From positions 6,024,001-6,088,000 of the forward strand of contig JAKZAP010000013.1 in assembly GCA_023053575.1 (NCBI GenBank): 64,000 nucleotides of DNA. The letters run 5' to 3'. How positions within the stretch are numbered: position 1 is the first letter of the stretch; each line of letters begins with the position of its first letter. Shown piece after piece: positions 1 through 11,671 of this stretch. The DNA comes from Branchinecta lynchi. Lineage: Eukaryota; Arthropoda; Branchiopoda; Anostraca; Branchinectidae. Below the pieces are notes generated by a model. The model was not told the origin of the DNA. It saw only the letters and a program-made list of their open reading frames with translations, and searched no databases. Made by a program: the position numbers and the translations under genes.

Positions 1-659
1 TGTGGGTGATAAATAAATTAAATTAAATTTAAAATAAGGCTTGAGTCATGAAAGATGTATTCTCATGACGTTTAGCACAAGGATGCGCAAACAGGTGTTA
101 AATGTTATGAAACTTCTACAATGTCACTAATCCCTCAGAAAATACTTGCGGTAAAAATGAGCAATGAAAATTACTACATCTGGATTCTGGAAGATAAAAT
201 TCGTTTTCTTCTAGTCGTTCGAGTCCGCCAAGAAACCTTGCGAGAGGAGAACTACCCCTACGACCCGAACGCGCCCATACCAACAAGAAAGTCAAGGCGG
301 AAGTGTTGTAACGAAGCCAGCTAGTCTATTTTTGGTTTGTTCTCTTCGTGTTATTGATAGTTAAATTATTTCTCCACAAATTACTAACGAGGATAACGGG
401 TTCATTTCGTCACGAAACGAACCTCTGGTGTGCTTGTGTCTCCACTTGCCCCGGTGCCAAACAGTTGACAAACCCCACAAGGTCATTCATGTTAATTTCA
501 CTAGAGCAAGGTATACTCTGCAGCTTCAGACACCGAGAAACGACATTATCATCCCAGCTAATAGTGCGAACACACGATCAGGATTTCCCGGACGGATTTC
601 TTGCACTTTCGTCATCAAGTTGAACAAATATCAACTTTTCCGTATGGAAGTGATGATGC
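1..659. other. flank, no gene recognised
   Basis: I see no coding exon, RNA gene or clear repeat boundary here. Several short open frames (for example 428-913 on plus) run into the neighbouring transposable element and have no recognisable domain, so I treat them as chance. This lies about 8.5 kb beyond the 3' end of the Gli gene. Confidence 0.4.
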
Positions 660-1018
660 CAGCAGAGGCGTTATTAGCCAAAATGTTTGGGGGGAGGGGC
701 GAGGAATTTACCGACTGGCTGGTAATTTTTTGTTTACTGACTGTTTCTGCAGAAAAACTACTGTTTTCGACAACAAAAAATGACAGTTTTGAAAAAAAAT
801 CGACTGATTTTCAGAAAAATCCATTGATTTTCAGAAAAACCGACTATTTTGAGGTAAAATCGACCAATTTTCAGAAAAACGACTGTTTTCATGAAAAAAA
901 ACAACTGTTTTGAGGAAAAATCGCGGCGCTTCGCGTCGACTCGTTTATTTTTTACCGACTGGCCGACAGCGTTGGGGGGTGGGCGTAACCCCCCTCCCCC
1001 CCAGTCGTGACGCCCCTG
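660..1018. mobile_element. hAT-like non-autonomous element, family A copy 1
   Basis: The ends are CAGCAGAGGCG and CGCCCCTG, an imperfect inverted pair. Flanking octamers GATGATGC (652-659) and GATGATGG (1019-1026) agree at 7 of 8 bases, as expected for a hAT target-site duplication. The interior is a degenerate run of short units around CGACTGTTTT, TTTTCAGAAAAACC and ATGAAAAAA, then a G/C-rich tract ending in CAGTCGTGACG. It has no transposase. Better-preserved copies are at 2511-2843 and 55946-56225. Confidence 0.75.
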
Positions 1019-1327
1019 GATGATGGTGCCGAATACCAGGGCAGGAATTCCCGTCCGTGAGCTCCCGATCCTGATCGTGTGTTCACTATAAAGCAGAGAA
1101 ATCCTAATAAACTCTACTGTTACTTGAACTCCGGCTGAAAAAATCTGAGGTATTTCGTCAGAATGACGAGCTGTCACTCATATTTCATGCCAGTGACAGT
1201 AGGCACCCATAAGGCATCTAGAATTTTTTCGAAAACCTTTTCGTTACCGTTGCAGGGTATCCGCGGAGGAAGTTGAGACACTTTGCGAAGTAATTCGCGA
1301 TTTTCCATTTGAAAAATACTCTATATC

Positions 1328-1589
1328 GTCGGTGTCAAGCGGAAACCACGTATCTGGTCAAATTTGGGATTTCCACTTTTTGACACCTACTCACCGAAAA
1401 ATTCTGCGTCGAAGGGTGCGTATCTCGATTGCCTCCGACTCATAGTTTGGGAGATCCAACCAAAATGGAAACCACGTTATCTCGGATTAACATAGGGCTG
1501 TAATACTGACGAGAAAAAGTTATTATGTTTTTTTCACCTCCTGAAAAGTTTTGAAAAAGGGAGATACGTGGTTTACGCTTGACACCGAC
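1328..1589. mobile_element. foldback miniature element (GTCGGTGTCAAGC ends)
   Basis: The left end GTCGGTGTCAAGCGGAAACC is matched in inverse at the right end, where the plus strand reads GGTTTACGCTTGACACCGAC. The arms (about 25 bases, ATACGTGGTTT and inverse included) enclose roughly 210 bases with no coding potential. It is a non-autonomous terminal-inverted-repeat element whose superfamily I cannot tell. Confidence 0.7.
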
Positions 1590-2502
1590 AATATGACTAA
1601 GTCCAAAACACGCCACTGACTCTCAGGTAGAAGGAGCAAATGTGTCCGTAACGACTCAAACTCAATGACTCAAATCCTGAGTCAGTGCAGCTGTGACACC
1701 GTTTCTTCCGTTCTTCCGCAGGTACCCGGAGATTCTGCATCGGAAGGGAGAGATGGTCATCAAGTGTATAGAGATCCAGATTTACTAGACCGGCCGAAAA
1801 CGAAATTATGTTCTAAGATAGCAGGTGAAAAAAGAGAATTGCTTTCCGGTGAACCTTTTCCGGATCAAAAATATTAGAATTAGTTATATGGAGTTGTAAG
1901 CTATAGTAGTATCAAGAACAAATATCCTGACAGAACCTTCGTCTCCCTATCTCTGTAATATGGCTATGCGGAGTCGGATATTTCCCCATACCCTGTCGGC
2001 TACGAACGAGCGGAGGTTGGTAGCTTCGCGCCACATCATGTATTGTTTCCTCTACAAATAGCTAAATCGCTGTGAGGGAAAAGTAAAAGTCAAAGCTGAT
2101 TAGTTCTATGGACGCGCTCCAGAGAGGGTCAGCGCGCGGAGTACTCCTCCTGCACTATTTTTTGTGCAATGGGCAACGGCGAAGACGGAATATGAGTAAA
2201 CGGGCATCAACATTAGCTCAAAGCTAGAGTAAATACCTCTACGTCCGCTCAGTTTTGTCGGGGCATTCGTAGTCGCTGCATTTTCTCACCAGATGTATAG
2301 ATCGCTCGGAATCCGGCTAAAACCGAAAAATTTGTTAAAAGTAAAAGTTTAATCTGACGTTGATTAGAGGTTGGATGTAGGGGTAAGGAGAAATGCTGAA
2401 TTCGTTTTTGAACTTTAGTTTTTGCCAGATAAGTAGTTTGCCCGGAATCTGGCCGAAACCGGAAGTTGGGCAGAAGTAAGGAAGGAAGGAGATACAACGT
2501 AG
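1590..2502. other. gene-free stretch with decayed repeat
   Basis: No gene is recognised. From about 2250 to 2490 there are degenerate pieces of the GGGATCCC family core unit (GTTAAAAGTAAAAGTTT, GGCCGAAACCGGAAG), in the same orientation as the 14.3-15.6 kb copy. The rest shows nothing I can name. Confidence 0.45.
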
Positions 2503-2510
2503 GCTATAGG

Positions 2511-2843
2511 TAGAGGCGTTACTAGCCAAAATGTTTTTTTTGTTGGGGGGGGGGGACAAGGCCTTTACCGACTGGCTGGTAACTTTTACCGACTGTTTTT
2601 GCAGGAAAAACGACTGTTTCCGAGAAAAAACGGCAGTTTTGAAAAAAAAGTCGACAGGTTTTAAAAAAAAAACGACTGTTTTGACGAAAAATCAACTGAT
2701 TTTCAGAAAAACCGACTGTTTTCATGAAAATAATCAACTGTTTTGACAAAAAATCGAGGCGCTTCGCGCTGACTCGGTTATTTTTTACCGACTGGCCGAC
2801 AACATGGGGGGAGCGTCCCCTCCCCCCAGTCGTGACGCCCCTG
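2511..2843. mobile_element. hAT-like non-autonomous element, family A copy 2
   Basis: The element runs from TAGAGGCGTTACTAG to CGTGACGCCCCTG and is flanked by a perfect 8-bp duplication GCTATAGG (2503-2510 and 2844-2851). Eight-base duplications together with short (C/T)AGAGGCG-type inverted ends are characteristic of hAT elements. The interior carries the same CGACTGTTTT/TTTTCAGAAAAACCGACTG units as copies 1 and 4. It is non-coding. Confidence 0.85.
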
Positions 2844-2880
2844 GCTATAGGGTAAACCGTATGCTGATCCATATTTGAAT

Positions 2881-2962
2881 ATTTGACAGCGCAAAACGGA
2901 TATCTGAATATACCTGAACTTGTTGAAATTCAGCTGGCGTATCCGGTTTGCACTGTCAAATA
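2881..2962. repeat. short hairpin remnant of M-family element
   Basis: The inverted arms TTTGACAGCGCAAAACGGAT and ATCCGGTTTGCACTGTCAAA enclose about 40 bases. The same TTTGACAGTGCAAAACGGAT end occurs at 39.4, 40.1, 47.2 and 59.3 kb, so this is an internally deleted copy of that family. Confidence 0.65.
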
Positions 2963-2999
2963 CGAACTTGGTCTTCTCCGATTATTACCATTGGCCTTA

Positions 3000-3660
3000 A
3001 CCTGTTTGTAAATTTTGGGATCCCATCGAAACGTTTGGTCTTGTTTTATTTGAATGTGTCTGTCGTTCAATCCGCATTGTTCTTCTGTTTTTTAGTTACA
3101 TGTCATTGTATGTTTTCTTGGTTTCGCATCGTTTCTCTGTTGGTATTGTGTTGGATCTTATGATTTAGCTCTGTTTTTTTTTCGCTGAGGACATTTTGCC
3201 GGAAGTGTAGCCGAAATATCTGTAGCCGAAATATCGAATTTATTATTTATCCCTCGCACAACATCTAAGAGGGATAACTAGCTGATAAAAAAAACAAGAC
3301 CAGAGGTGTCGAAGCGATCCCAAAAATGTAATATTTGATCCACACAATCGGGTCTTATAGAGGTCAGACTCTTTAAGCACTTTACTAATGAAATTTAGAA
3401 ACAGATTAAGGCAAATGGTAATCATCTGAGAAGACCAAGTTCAAATATGGATTCACCATGTGTGTTTACCCCTATAGCCTGCGTCATATCTACTTTGACG
3501 AAAGTTCCTGCCTTACTTCTGCCCAATTTCCGGTTTCAGCTGGATTCCAGGCGAACTTCTTGTCTTGCAAAAAACTGAAGTTCAAAAACAGATTCAGCGT
3601 ATCTCCTTACCCCTATGTCAAACCTCTAATCAACTTCAGATAAAACTTCAACCTTTCCTA
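3000..3660. mobile_element. GGGATCCC-family fragments
   Basis: TTTTGGGATCCCATCGAAACG near 3015 and GATCCCAAAAATGTAATATTTG near 3320 are ends of the family seen intact at 14340-15623. They are followed by core-unit text (TTACCCCTATAGCCTGCGTC, CAACTTCAGATAAAACTT) up to about 3650. The fragments are in opposite orientations and are broken by TTATCCCTCGCACAACATC, shared with 24.4 and 39.3 kb. Confidence 0.6.
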
Positions 3661-5040
3661 CCCGCCAAACTGTGAACAGAAAATCATGGGTTGTCGTAGG
3701 ATAGGTTTGCTACATTGCACTAGTGGACCTGATGCGGTCAGCTTTCCCTTGCCAAAAGGCAAAAACAACCATTGCTACATTTGCTGTTAAGTCTCAGGTC
3801 ATTCAATAAATTGCTAAGCTTACACTTAAAGTGAGGAGTGATATTCTAAATTTCATCGTGTACGAGCCCCAAACCTTGCATATTTTATGAAATTGGTTTT
3901 ATCGATATATATGGCAAAAAATAATCCTTCAATCCACTCAAGTTTCGCTGGCCCGTCAAGAAACTTTAGGTCAGTCCAGTGACCTCAGAGATGACGACTC
4001 CACCTGTGAACAAGGCTTCGAACTTCTATTACAGTAGAATGCGTGCGGCAAATAATGACCCTTGTCTGGGAAATGCAATGCGGGTCTTGGCGCATATGGC
4101 GGGTGATGTGGTGCCGACAGCTAGTATTCAGACGAGAATTTTTATTTGTACGTTGGGGAAAACCGTTTGGATGTGCGCGAATCATATTTGGTAGCTTTAC
4201 TTGTATTTCTTACTAGATCAATTTTCCCAGCATAGGGATTTGAAAATAAATCTACAGTAGCCCGCGTCACGTAACACTGTTTAATCATGTTAGCACTCTT
4301 AACCTTCAACTACAGCTTCTGTCAAGATTGAATGATGCTTATGGGTCAGTCTACTACCTTACAGAGCTTCGTGGGTTCATTCTAATCTGGACTTCAACAA
4401 TATTTGCGCAAGAAAATTAGACCTTACAGCAAATTAAATAGCTTATATCAACCAAATTTGACGCAGGATAGTCAAACCAACACTACCGTTGGAATCAGAG
4501 TTAAAATTTGGCATAAAAACATGTATTGCAGTATCATTTTTCAGAAACAGATTTAGGCCTATAAATAAGTAATTAGCCTGATTATTTAGATTAGTTGAAA
4601 AATAAATCTGATATCCGAATTCTAGCATATAATGTTGTGTCACATCACCATTTTGCAAAGATATTCTTTCTCATACATTTTTGGCATACACTTCACAGAG
4701 AAGTTGGAGCTTGGAACTTCACGGCAATGTGAAGCTCAGTACCGAAGGCAAATTCTGGTAAAGTATAAAAAATCCTAAAAATATATCAAGTTACGAGATA
4801 CGTGTCGAACCTGGAAATAAATCTTTGAATTCCGAGATTTTCAGAGAAAATTAATAAATACTAGCCTATAGCTCCGGGACTATACGAGATATCGGGGATC
4901 AAATGAGATGTCCTGCAACTAAATTGGGCTAGTTCAACCTTAGAAAAAAAATAAACAGTCTGAACACATTTTATAGGCCTAAGAAGGGTGTTTTTTCGCT
5001 TTTATAAGGTCAAGCCGTCATCTCCAGCTTCGCCAGTTTC
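3661..5040. other. gene-free stretch
   Basis: I see no gene, RNA or sharp repeat boundary. Small open frames such as 3979-4194 occur on both strands over the same bases, which argues for chance. Base composition is AT-rich like the rest of the window. Confidence 0.4.
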
Positions 5041-5810
5041 GCCACCACCCATATTATGACTATAATGTGAGTTTACCCCTATAGCCTGCGTCACATCTAC
5101 TTGTCTTGCAAAAATTGAAGTTCAAAAACGGATTCAGCGTTTCTCCTTACCCCTATGTCGAACTTCTAATCAACTTCAACTTTTAACAAATTTTCCGAAT
5201 TCCGCCGGATTCGTCCGAGTATGTCCAGGTAGAAAATGATTGTCCTTCACAAATTCGGCAAGTCTTCTTATCCGTAAATCGAACACCTGATGAAGTTCAT
5301 ATAAAACTTTTACTTTAACAAATTTTCCGGTTTTGGCCGGTTTCTGGGCGATCTACTTGTCCGGCGAGAAAATAATTTCCATATTCGGATTCAGCATGCT
5401 TCCCTATCCTGAAATCGAACATCTAATCAACTTCAGATTAACTTTTATTTTCGATAAATTTTCCGGTTTTGGCCGGATTCTGGGTGAACCACCTGTCCTG
5501 TGAGAACATGATTTTCATATTCGGATTCAGCATGTCTCCTTACCCTTAAATTAGACAACTAATAAACACCAGATAAAACTTTTACTTTTAACAAATTTTC
5601 CGGTTTTGGCCGTATTCCGCGTTAACTAATTGTCCGGCGACAAAATAGTTTTCATATTCATGTTCAGCATATCTTCTTACCCCTGAGTCGACCATCTCAT
5701 TAGCTTTTAATTTGAAACCCCTCCCCCTCCCCTAAATATACACCCTTGACCCAAAGAATCATCACGATATCTCATTCCTTTCCAGAGTTATCGTGCTGAC
5801 AGACGGACGA
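5041..5810. mobile_element. GGGATCCC-family copy, truncated
   Basis: Four to five core units (TCCGGTTTTGGCCGG, CTTGTCCGGCGAGAAAAT, CAGCATGTCTTCTTACCCC) are followed by the family's subterminal CTCCCCCTCCCCTAAATATA and ACAGACGGACGA. The palindromic end is missing on both sides. Orientation matches 5937-6990. Confidence 0.7.
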
Positions 5811-5936
5811 TTCAGATTTTTTAGTTAGCCTAGTTTTGAAGTATTCAACTATTCAAAAATACTGTAAATTGAAGAGTCAGTAGTGCGAGGGGTCCTTTAA
5901 GGATAGTCATGAAAAAGAGAAATTATGAAATGATGA

Positions 5937-6990
5937 ACAAGACCAAAGGTGTCGATCGGATCCCAAAAATCTAAGATTTGATCCAGACAATTGGGTCTTG
6001 TCTTCGCCAGATCCACTGTTCGCTAGGCTAATCATCGGAGAAAACCGAGTTCAGATATTCTATCTATCTATCTATCTATCTATACCTCTATAAGCCATAT
6101 CTATTTTGACGATACTGACCGAAACTTCCTGCTTTACTTCTGCCAAATTTTTAGCCCGAATTCCGAGCGAACTACTAGTCCAGCAGAAAAAGAAAATTCA
6201 GAAACGAATCCAGCGTATCAAGAACATCTAATCAACTTTAAATAAAACTTTGACTCACAAAAAATGCAGGTACAACCGGATTCCGGACTAATTATATTTC
6301 CGGGTAAAAATGATCATCATATACAGACTCGGCGCCTCTTCTTAACAAATCTATCATCTAGTCAACTTCAGATAAAGCTTTTGCTTTTAACATATTTTCC
6401 GGTTTTGGCCGAATTCCAGGCGAACTAGTTGTCCGGAGAGAAAATGGTTTTCACCATGGTTCAGCATGTCTTCTTACCCCTAAATCTAACATTTAATCAA
6501 CTTCAGATTAAACTTTTACTTCTCACCAACTTTCCGTTTTTTGCCGGATTCCGGACGAACTACTTGTCCAGCGAGAAAATGGTTTTCACCATCGTGTTCA
6601 GTATGTCTTCTTACCCCTAAATTAAACATTTAACCAACTTCAAATAAAATTGTACTTTTAACAAACTTTCCGGTTTTTGGATTCCGGACGAACTACTTGT
6701 CCGGCGAGAAAATGATTTTCATCATCGTGCTCAGCATGTCTTCTTACCCCATAATCGACTATCTCAATAGCTTTCAAAACATATTTTTTGTTGTCCCTTA
6801 ATTTGAAACCCCTCCCCCACCCTCAAATATAGGGCTACAGAGCCCATCTTCGAACTTGACCTGTACTTTGACCCAAAGGATCCTCCCACCATGTTTCATA
6901 TCTCAATTCCTTCGAGAGTTATCGTACAGACAGACGGACAACTTTTCCGTGTCATAGGTATCCCTCCACTTACGTTTTGGGATCCCAAAA
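5937..6990. mobile_element. GGGATCCC-family element (HINE-like)
   Basis: The left end AACAAGACCAAAGGTGTCG then GGATCCCAAAAATC, and the right end TTTTGGGATCCCAAAA (6975-6990), bound tandem core units of about 130 bases. Core landmarks are TTTTGGCCGGATTCCGG, ACTACTTGTCCGGCGAGAAAA and TCAGCATGTCTTCTTACCCC. Before the right end come a poly-C/A stretch and a short ACAGACGGACAACTTTT segment. A (TATC)n microsatellite sits at 6059-6083. It encodes no protein. A central tandem array and palindromic ends resemble Helentron-associated elements, but I cannot prove the superfamily. Confidence 0.75.
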
Positions 6991-7062
6991 AGCAGTTGGT
7001 GGGAATCCTGAAGATGTTTCCGAGGCGTGAGTAGGGAGAAAAGGGACAAGGACGCACTAGAG

Positions 7063-7801
7063 CAGGGGTTCCAAACCACTTGTACGCTTACCCAAAGGGG
7101 TACGTGAGACCCGTCCAAGGGGTACCGAAGGAACCAAAATCGGTTTAATCTGTAGCTTCAAAACCCCGCCTCACTCATTTTTGCTTACCGAAAGCATAAT
7201 CTTACCAGCAGAGGCACCACTAGCCAAATTTTTTTTCGAGGGGCAAGGTATTTTAGCAACTGGCAGGTCATTTTTTCTTTGCAGAAACTGTTTTTACGGA
7301 AAATCGCGGCGCGTTTCTTTGCAATCGTCTGACTGACCACTTTGGGTGGAGGGGTAGTGCTAACCCGAGCGTGACGCCTCTGATTACAAGCCATAGTGAA
7401 AGTCTACGGAATAATATTGATTCCAGAACAGCCAGCCTACTTCCGTAGAATATGTTCCTCTGTCAAACAATATCGATTCAAGAAGAATCAAAAACATTGC
7501 AAGTGATGTAGTCATTCAGGTTGCGAATTAAACTAACGAAAACGTTTGCGATGTAACTTGATGGAAGCACAGAGAACATCAAAACAAAACACAGAAACGT
7601 GCTGACTGTGGAAACATTGCGTTAAGTACGTCGAGCCGAGATTTGATTCAAATTTTAGCTACAAAGCAGCCTCAAGTGTCTCATTGATTTTGTATATATT
7701 TGTAACAAATATCGTCTTTTCACGTTCTGAAAAAATGGGTACGCAAACTTTTCGAACCTTGATTAGGGGTGTCGCGGTAAGAAAAAGGTTGGGAACCACT
7801 G
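7063..7801. mobile_element. hAT-like non-autonomous element, family B
   Basis: Ends CAGGGGTTCCAAACC and GGTTGGGAACCACTG form the familiar CAGTGGTTCCCAACC-type hAT inverted repeat. The perfect 8-bp target duplication CACTAGAG lies at 7055-7062 and 7802-7809. The interior has no transposase frame. A family A element (7206-7382) is inserted inside it, so family B is the older insertion here. Confidence 0.85.
7206..7382. mobile_element. hAT-like family A copy 3, nested in family B
   Basis: It begins CAGCAGAGGCACCACTAGCC and ends GAGCGTGACGCCTCTG, matching family A ends, with the short form of the interior (GCAGAAACTGTTTTTACGG, AAATCGCGGCGCG). I find no clear target duplication. It is shorter and more diverged than copies 1, 2 and 4. 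Confidence 0.6.
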
Positions 7802-7809
7802 CACTAGAG

Positions 7810-9167
7810 AATACTCAAAACAAGCTGGTGACGTTCTCATGGATTAAGGCTAGGTAAGGTTTTTTATTCCCATTTCGAAAAGCACAAGGTATCGTTTCAA
7901 CATAACAAATTGTTGTACAAAAGACCGATCACATACAGTTTATACATACGTTACATAATCTGAGTTAAGGCACGTTCTAAATTTGGCACCCACAATAATG
8001 TTCAAAATACAAAGTGGCGGAAAGACATTGTTTACACACAATTATTCAAATGCTGATTGTCTTCCGACAGTCTCCAAACTAAGTAAAATATTTCGTATGC
8101 ATTGCTATACGCAATCAAAATTTTAAGTCAGTAAATGTGTTGAAATCGGCATGGCCGTCTCATATTAGCAAAAGAAAGTAAAATTACGAAGGCAGGTGGC
8201 AACACTGACTCAAAAATCGATCTGTGTGCTTAGTAAATAAAACTGTCAAAACGCAATATATGCACTTCAAGGACAAAAGCGACAATCAGTTAGAATTTAA
8301 CGAGAAAATCTTGCCTCATATGGTGGTACAAGTTACAAGAAGGCACCAGTTTCTCTGAGATCTATAATCATAACACACTACGTTCACACCAAAAGGTCTC
8401 CGATCTTTCAGCACGCAAAACAGAAAAAAATGCTAGCCCTTGGAATCGAATTTTCGATATCTTATCTAATACTTGTCGAGCTTCTAGTTTAAAACGCTGC
8501 GTAACAGTATTTCAAATAAAACAAAATAAAACAAACTTCTGACGCGTGAATTTGCGTCCCCCCGCTGTGACTTTGAGACGACAAGTTTACTTTTTCTACT
8601 TAGAAAATAAAGAAACTTAGTTGAACCCGCTTTTTAAACCTATGTAAAGAGGGATGCTTTAGAGCGATTATGCTTTTGACAGATACCACTAGGGTCGGAT
8701 GCTCGCGGGGTGGAGTTCCTGCCCGGTTTTTCGGCACCATCATCAGTTCCCTATGGAAAAGTTAGATTTGTTCAGCTTGGTGATAGAAGTGCAGAAAATC
8801 CGGCAGGGAAATCCCCTTGTTTTTTGTAATACTCTGAGGAATTTCCCGACAAAAAAGGGCTTAACGTCAGAGCAGAGTCTTCTTAGAAATTCCCCACTGT
8901 TTATTATTTTTTTTTATCCATTAATTTTTTTGTAGCAACTTTTGCTGTATTAGGATTTTACGGGTAGCATTATTATTCATACAAGCAACTCTTCTGTGAC
9001 TGAGCACGGTTAAGTGGATCACGGATTGCCAGAATGCCCAAACATTGTGGAAGCAAAGGTTGGAAGCTAATTCGCTGTAAAGCCTTCCCTGTATTACATT
9101 TTTTTGCTTCAAGAACGGTGAGTAGATGGGAGAACAGTTGATATGAACGCAGCTAGTTTTTTTTCTT
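7810..9167. other. Gli 3' flank and probable 3' UTR
   Basis: Sequence immediately below 9168 (minus-strand downstream of the Gli stop) should be 3' UTR. I see no coding exon between 7810 and 9167. The open frame 8699-8935 on plus has no recognisable content and ends in a T-rich run. Nothing else is identifiable. Confidence 0.45.
8900..8905 (-). promoter_or_regulatory. candidate poly(A) signal of Gli
   Basis: The minus strand reads AATAAA here, the first such hexamer downstream of the Gli stop codon at 9168-9170, which would give a 3' UTR of roughly 280 bases. Other AATAAA hexamers occur further down, so use of this one is only inferred. Confidence 0.35.
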
Positions 9168-10334
9168 CTACTGAATCATCTGCAGAAACTTGTTCTCCTC
9201 AGCAAGCGAGTTCAGAGAAGAACTAAGGTCATTCACCACCATGTTCGATTTAACCACTGACTTAGTCGGGTCACTCGTACTACTAACCCCCTCTGGTTTT
9301 CCATCTTTAGACGCATTCCAGCTCTGACACTGCTTCACATAGGCTAAAGTTCTTTCGTATTTCTCTGGTTGCATTGCACTCTGGTCGTCTGCCTGGTTCG
9401 CTGGGTAAGGCATCTGTGTTCCCTGCTGTACTGTGGGGTAAGGCGTTTGTTGGTTCATTTGGAAGGCCTGGTTCTGGTTACCGGTAGCGTACGGCAAGAA
9501 CTGTCCATTTTGTTGGAATGAGTTTCCTTGGTAGAACTGGTTCGGGGATAAACCCTGGTTCTGGGACCACGCCTGGTTTTGGGCGCAGTTCAGGCAGTTA
9601 TTGCACGGTTTGGGTGTTGTTCCCTGAGGACAATTCGACTGTGACATTTGACAATACTGATAAGTCTGAGAATTGTAGTTCTGGTATTGTCCCTGGTTTT
9701 GTAGGAAACCGTTCTGGTACTGGTTTATTTGCCCGCTAAACTGGTTTGTAGGCACCGATTGCTGCATCATTTGCTGTTGTGGCATCTGCATCTGATTTTG
9801 GAAATGTTCTGCTGGTACTTGCTGGTTCGACATGCACATGTTACCATTTTGCATTGGCTGGTTTATCATTTGTACTGGTTTGGTGGCCATCTGCTGAACT
9901 GGTGCCTGGCTCATTTGTTGGTGTGCAGCATGATTCTGAATAGGTATAAGTTGTGGCATTTGACCATGAGAGTTCGTACCAACTCGCGATGGTACGCAGA
10001 CTTGCTGCTGTACCGGTATTTGTGGCGTATGCGATTGCTGCTGCATGGTCATTTGCGGTGGACACGGTTGTTGACCGACACCTTGAGGTGTACGCGGCTG
10101 CTGGTAATTTAAAGGGTAAACTGGTGCAGGTGTAGGAGCCACCATACCCGGAGCTGGGCTAGGGACTGGATAGTTATACACACTACCAGGGCTCGCTACC
10201 TGGTTCATCTGAGGGCTGTTCACTTGGTTGTAAGCAGGGTTGGGGTAGTGTGCCATGGGTGGGGCGGTGTCGGGGCGCGGGCTTCGGCCAATAGCAGACA
10301 TTGGCCGAGGGGAATTGCAGATCGGTTGCATAGC
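9168..10334 (-). CDS. Gli terminal exon: Q/N-rich transactivation region and C-terminus
   Basis: This last coding exon (388 residues, visible 626-1013) follows acceptor TTTTTTCAG|GCTATG in phase 0 and ends at TAG. It starts AMQPICNSPRP and is very rich in Q, N, P and M, as expected for the CBP-binding/activation region of Ci/Gli. Near the end, YERTLAYVKQCQSW resembles a short conserved motif of the family. The final residues NMVVNDLSSSLNSLAEEN followed by KFLQMIQ match the GLI C-terminal signature (NM..M...L.SLAEENKFL), so the gene end is secure. I do not see the acidic LDF.AILD helix of vertebrate GLI. Plus-strand frames across this exon (9729-10112 and others) are antisense shadows. Confidence 0.95.
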   Translation of the reverse strand, partial: AMQPICNSPRPMSAIGRSPRPDTAPPMAHYPNPAYNQVNSPQMNQVASPGSVYNYPVPSPAPGMVAPTPAPVYPLNYQQPRTPQGVGQQPCPPQMTMQQQSHTPQIPVQQQVCVPSRVGTNSHGQMPQLIPIQNHAAHQQMSQAPVQQMATKPVQMINQPMQNGNMCMSNQQVPAEHFQNQMQMPQQQMMQQSVPTNQFSGQINQYQNGFLQNQGQYQNYNSQTYQYCQMSQSNCPQGTTPKPCNNCLNCAQNQAWSQNQGLSPNQFYQGNSFQQNGQFLPYATGNQNQAFQMNQQTPYPTVQQGTQMPYPANQADDQSAMQPEKYERTLAYVKQCQSWNASKDGKPEGVSSTSDPTKSVVKSNMVVNDLSSSLNSLAEENKFLQMIQ

Positions 10335-11671
10335 CTGAAAAAATCAAGGAACTTGTTATCTAATCACCAATTACCGTTAAAAATCAGACCTTGTTTCAGG
10401 TCCAGATTCATGTTCTTTAATGTAAAAGACTCAATAACAATATATCTATATCACTGGTGGCCGGCAGGGATACAAGCTCTGCCCCATAATAGCCGGGGTA
10501 CGATATAGTCAGTACTAGAATTACAGAAGCTGCATAACTATATCAGACTGTCTTATGGGCGTAATACAGAACCGCTTGATACCCGCAATGAGACCGCGGA
10601 CTGGTAGAACGACCGCGATTCGAACCAAACTTGATTTTACTCGATAAGAACTCGATCCCCTTGCAATGGCATGTGTTTCAGGGTCTCTTACAGTTCATTC
10701 CTTAAAGCTTCCTACTTCCCGCTGTCCAACAAGCATGTAAAAGGTTATACCCCGCCCGCTCTCTGAGGGTCTAGATAAATCACGCCGGGCTTTCCCGTCA
10801 TGGTTGGTGCTCGATATTCTCGCGACTCTCGTTCAGCTTGACCAGAAATCCGCAAAGCATACGGATTTCTGAAAGCTTATACTTGCGGGCCTTTACAATT
10901 GCAAACGTTAAGCTCCATGTCCAGGAGAAAAATCGCCGCCGAAAGAAAAGAACTCGCTTCGCGTTTTCTTGTCGATGTCCCGTAAGTCAACGTCGCCTAC
11001 AGACAAATCATCGCGTTTTTGGGGCACTTCGTGCACGGGAGAAGGGGCTAGAAGGGGGTTGTTGTGGCCCACAAGACTTTTTTCTTGCTTGCGATCTGCA
11101 GAAGGCACTAACTCCTCGCGCTCTCCGTCGCGACTCGTTATAGTTATGTCGAGGATGCTGACAAGTCAGAGTGATTCATTCCGGTTGATTTTAGTCGCGG
11201 ATCGGCAAACGGTCTGGCCACACGCCGATCGCGGGCAGAGTTGCCACATGTCGCACGGTATAGTGAATTGTCACTCTATTTGTTTTGTCACTCTTGTCCT
11301 ACGTAGGACATAAAAAACCCTCTATTTCAGAAAATGGCCAAATGTGTCATTTTTGCATTAGGGATTCCGACCAGAACTGACTATTTCAAGTTTTTTTTTT
11401 TTCATGAAAGTAAAATTAGGATGTGTCATTTTTGCACAGGCGATTCCCACCAAAGTGAACATTACATGAAAATAAATTTCACTCCCAATTCACTCTCTGT
11501 TTTGGGCCAAAAGTCACTCTCTAAAGATTTTTGATGTGGCAACCCTGATAGCGGGCCCCGGGTTCGTTTGTAAATACGTTGTATTCGCGACTCTATATTT
11601 TGTGTTCATCGTCTTGTCAGCAACCACTCTTGGCCAACTAAGGGACACAAAGCTAACAGGGGTATACTTAC
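10335..11671 (-). other. Gli intron 10, no gene inside
   Basis: This 1337-base intron has donor GTAAGTATA at 11671 and acceptor TTTTTTCAG at 10335. Several open frames on both strands cover 10838-11313 (up to 114 residues), but they overlap one another and have no recognisable domain. A tRNA B-box-like GGTTCGAATCGCGG occurs on minus near 10612-10626 without a matching A box, perhaps a SINE relic. A 60-100 base pair of related segments (AAATGTGTCATTTTTGC and GATGTGTCATTTTTGC) sits at 11338-11440. Confidence 0.6.

Noticed and set aside
9518..10135. Plus-strand frames of 60-127 residues
   Set aside because: They are antisense shadows of the low-complexity Q/N-rich Gli terminal exon.
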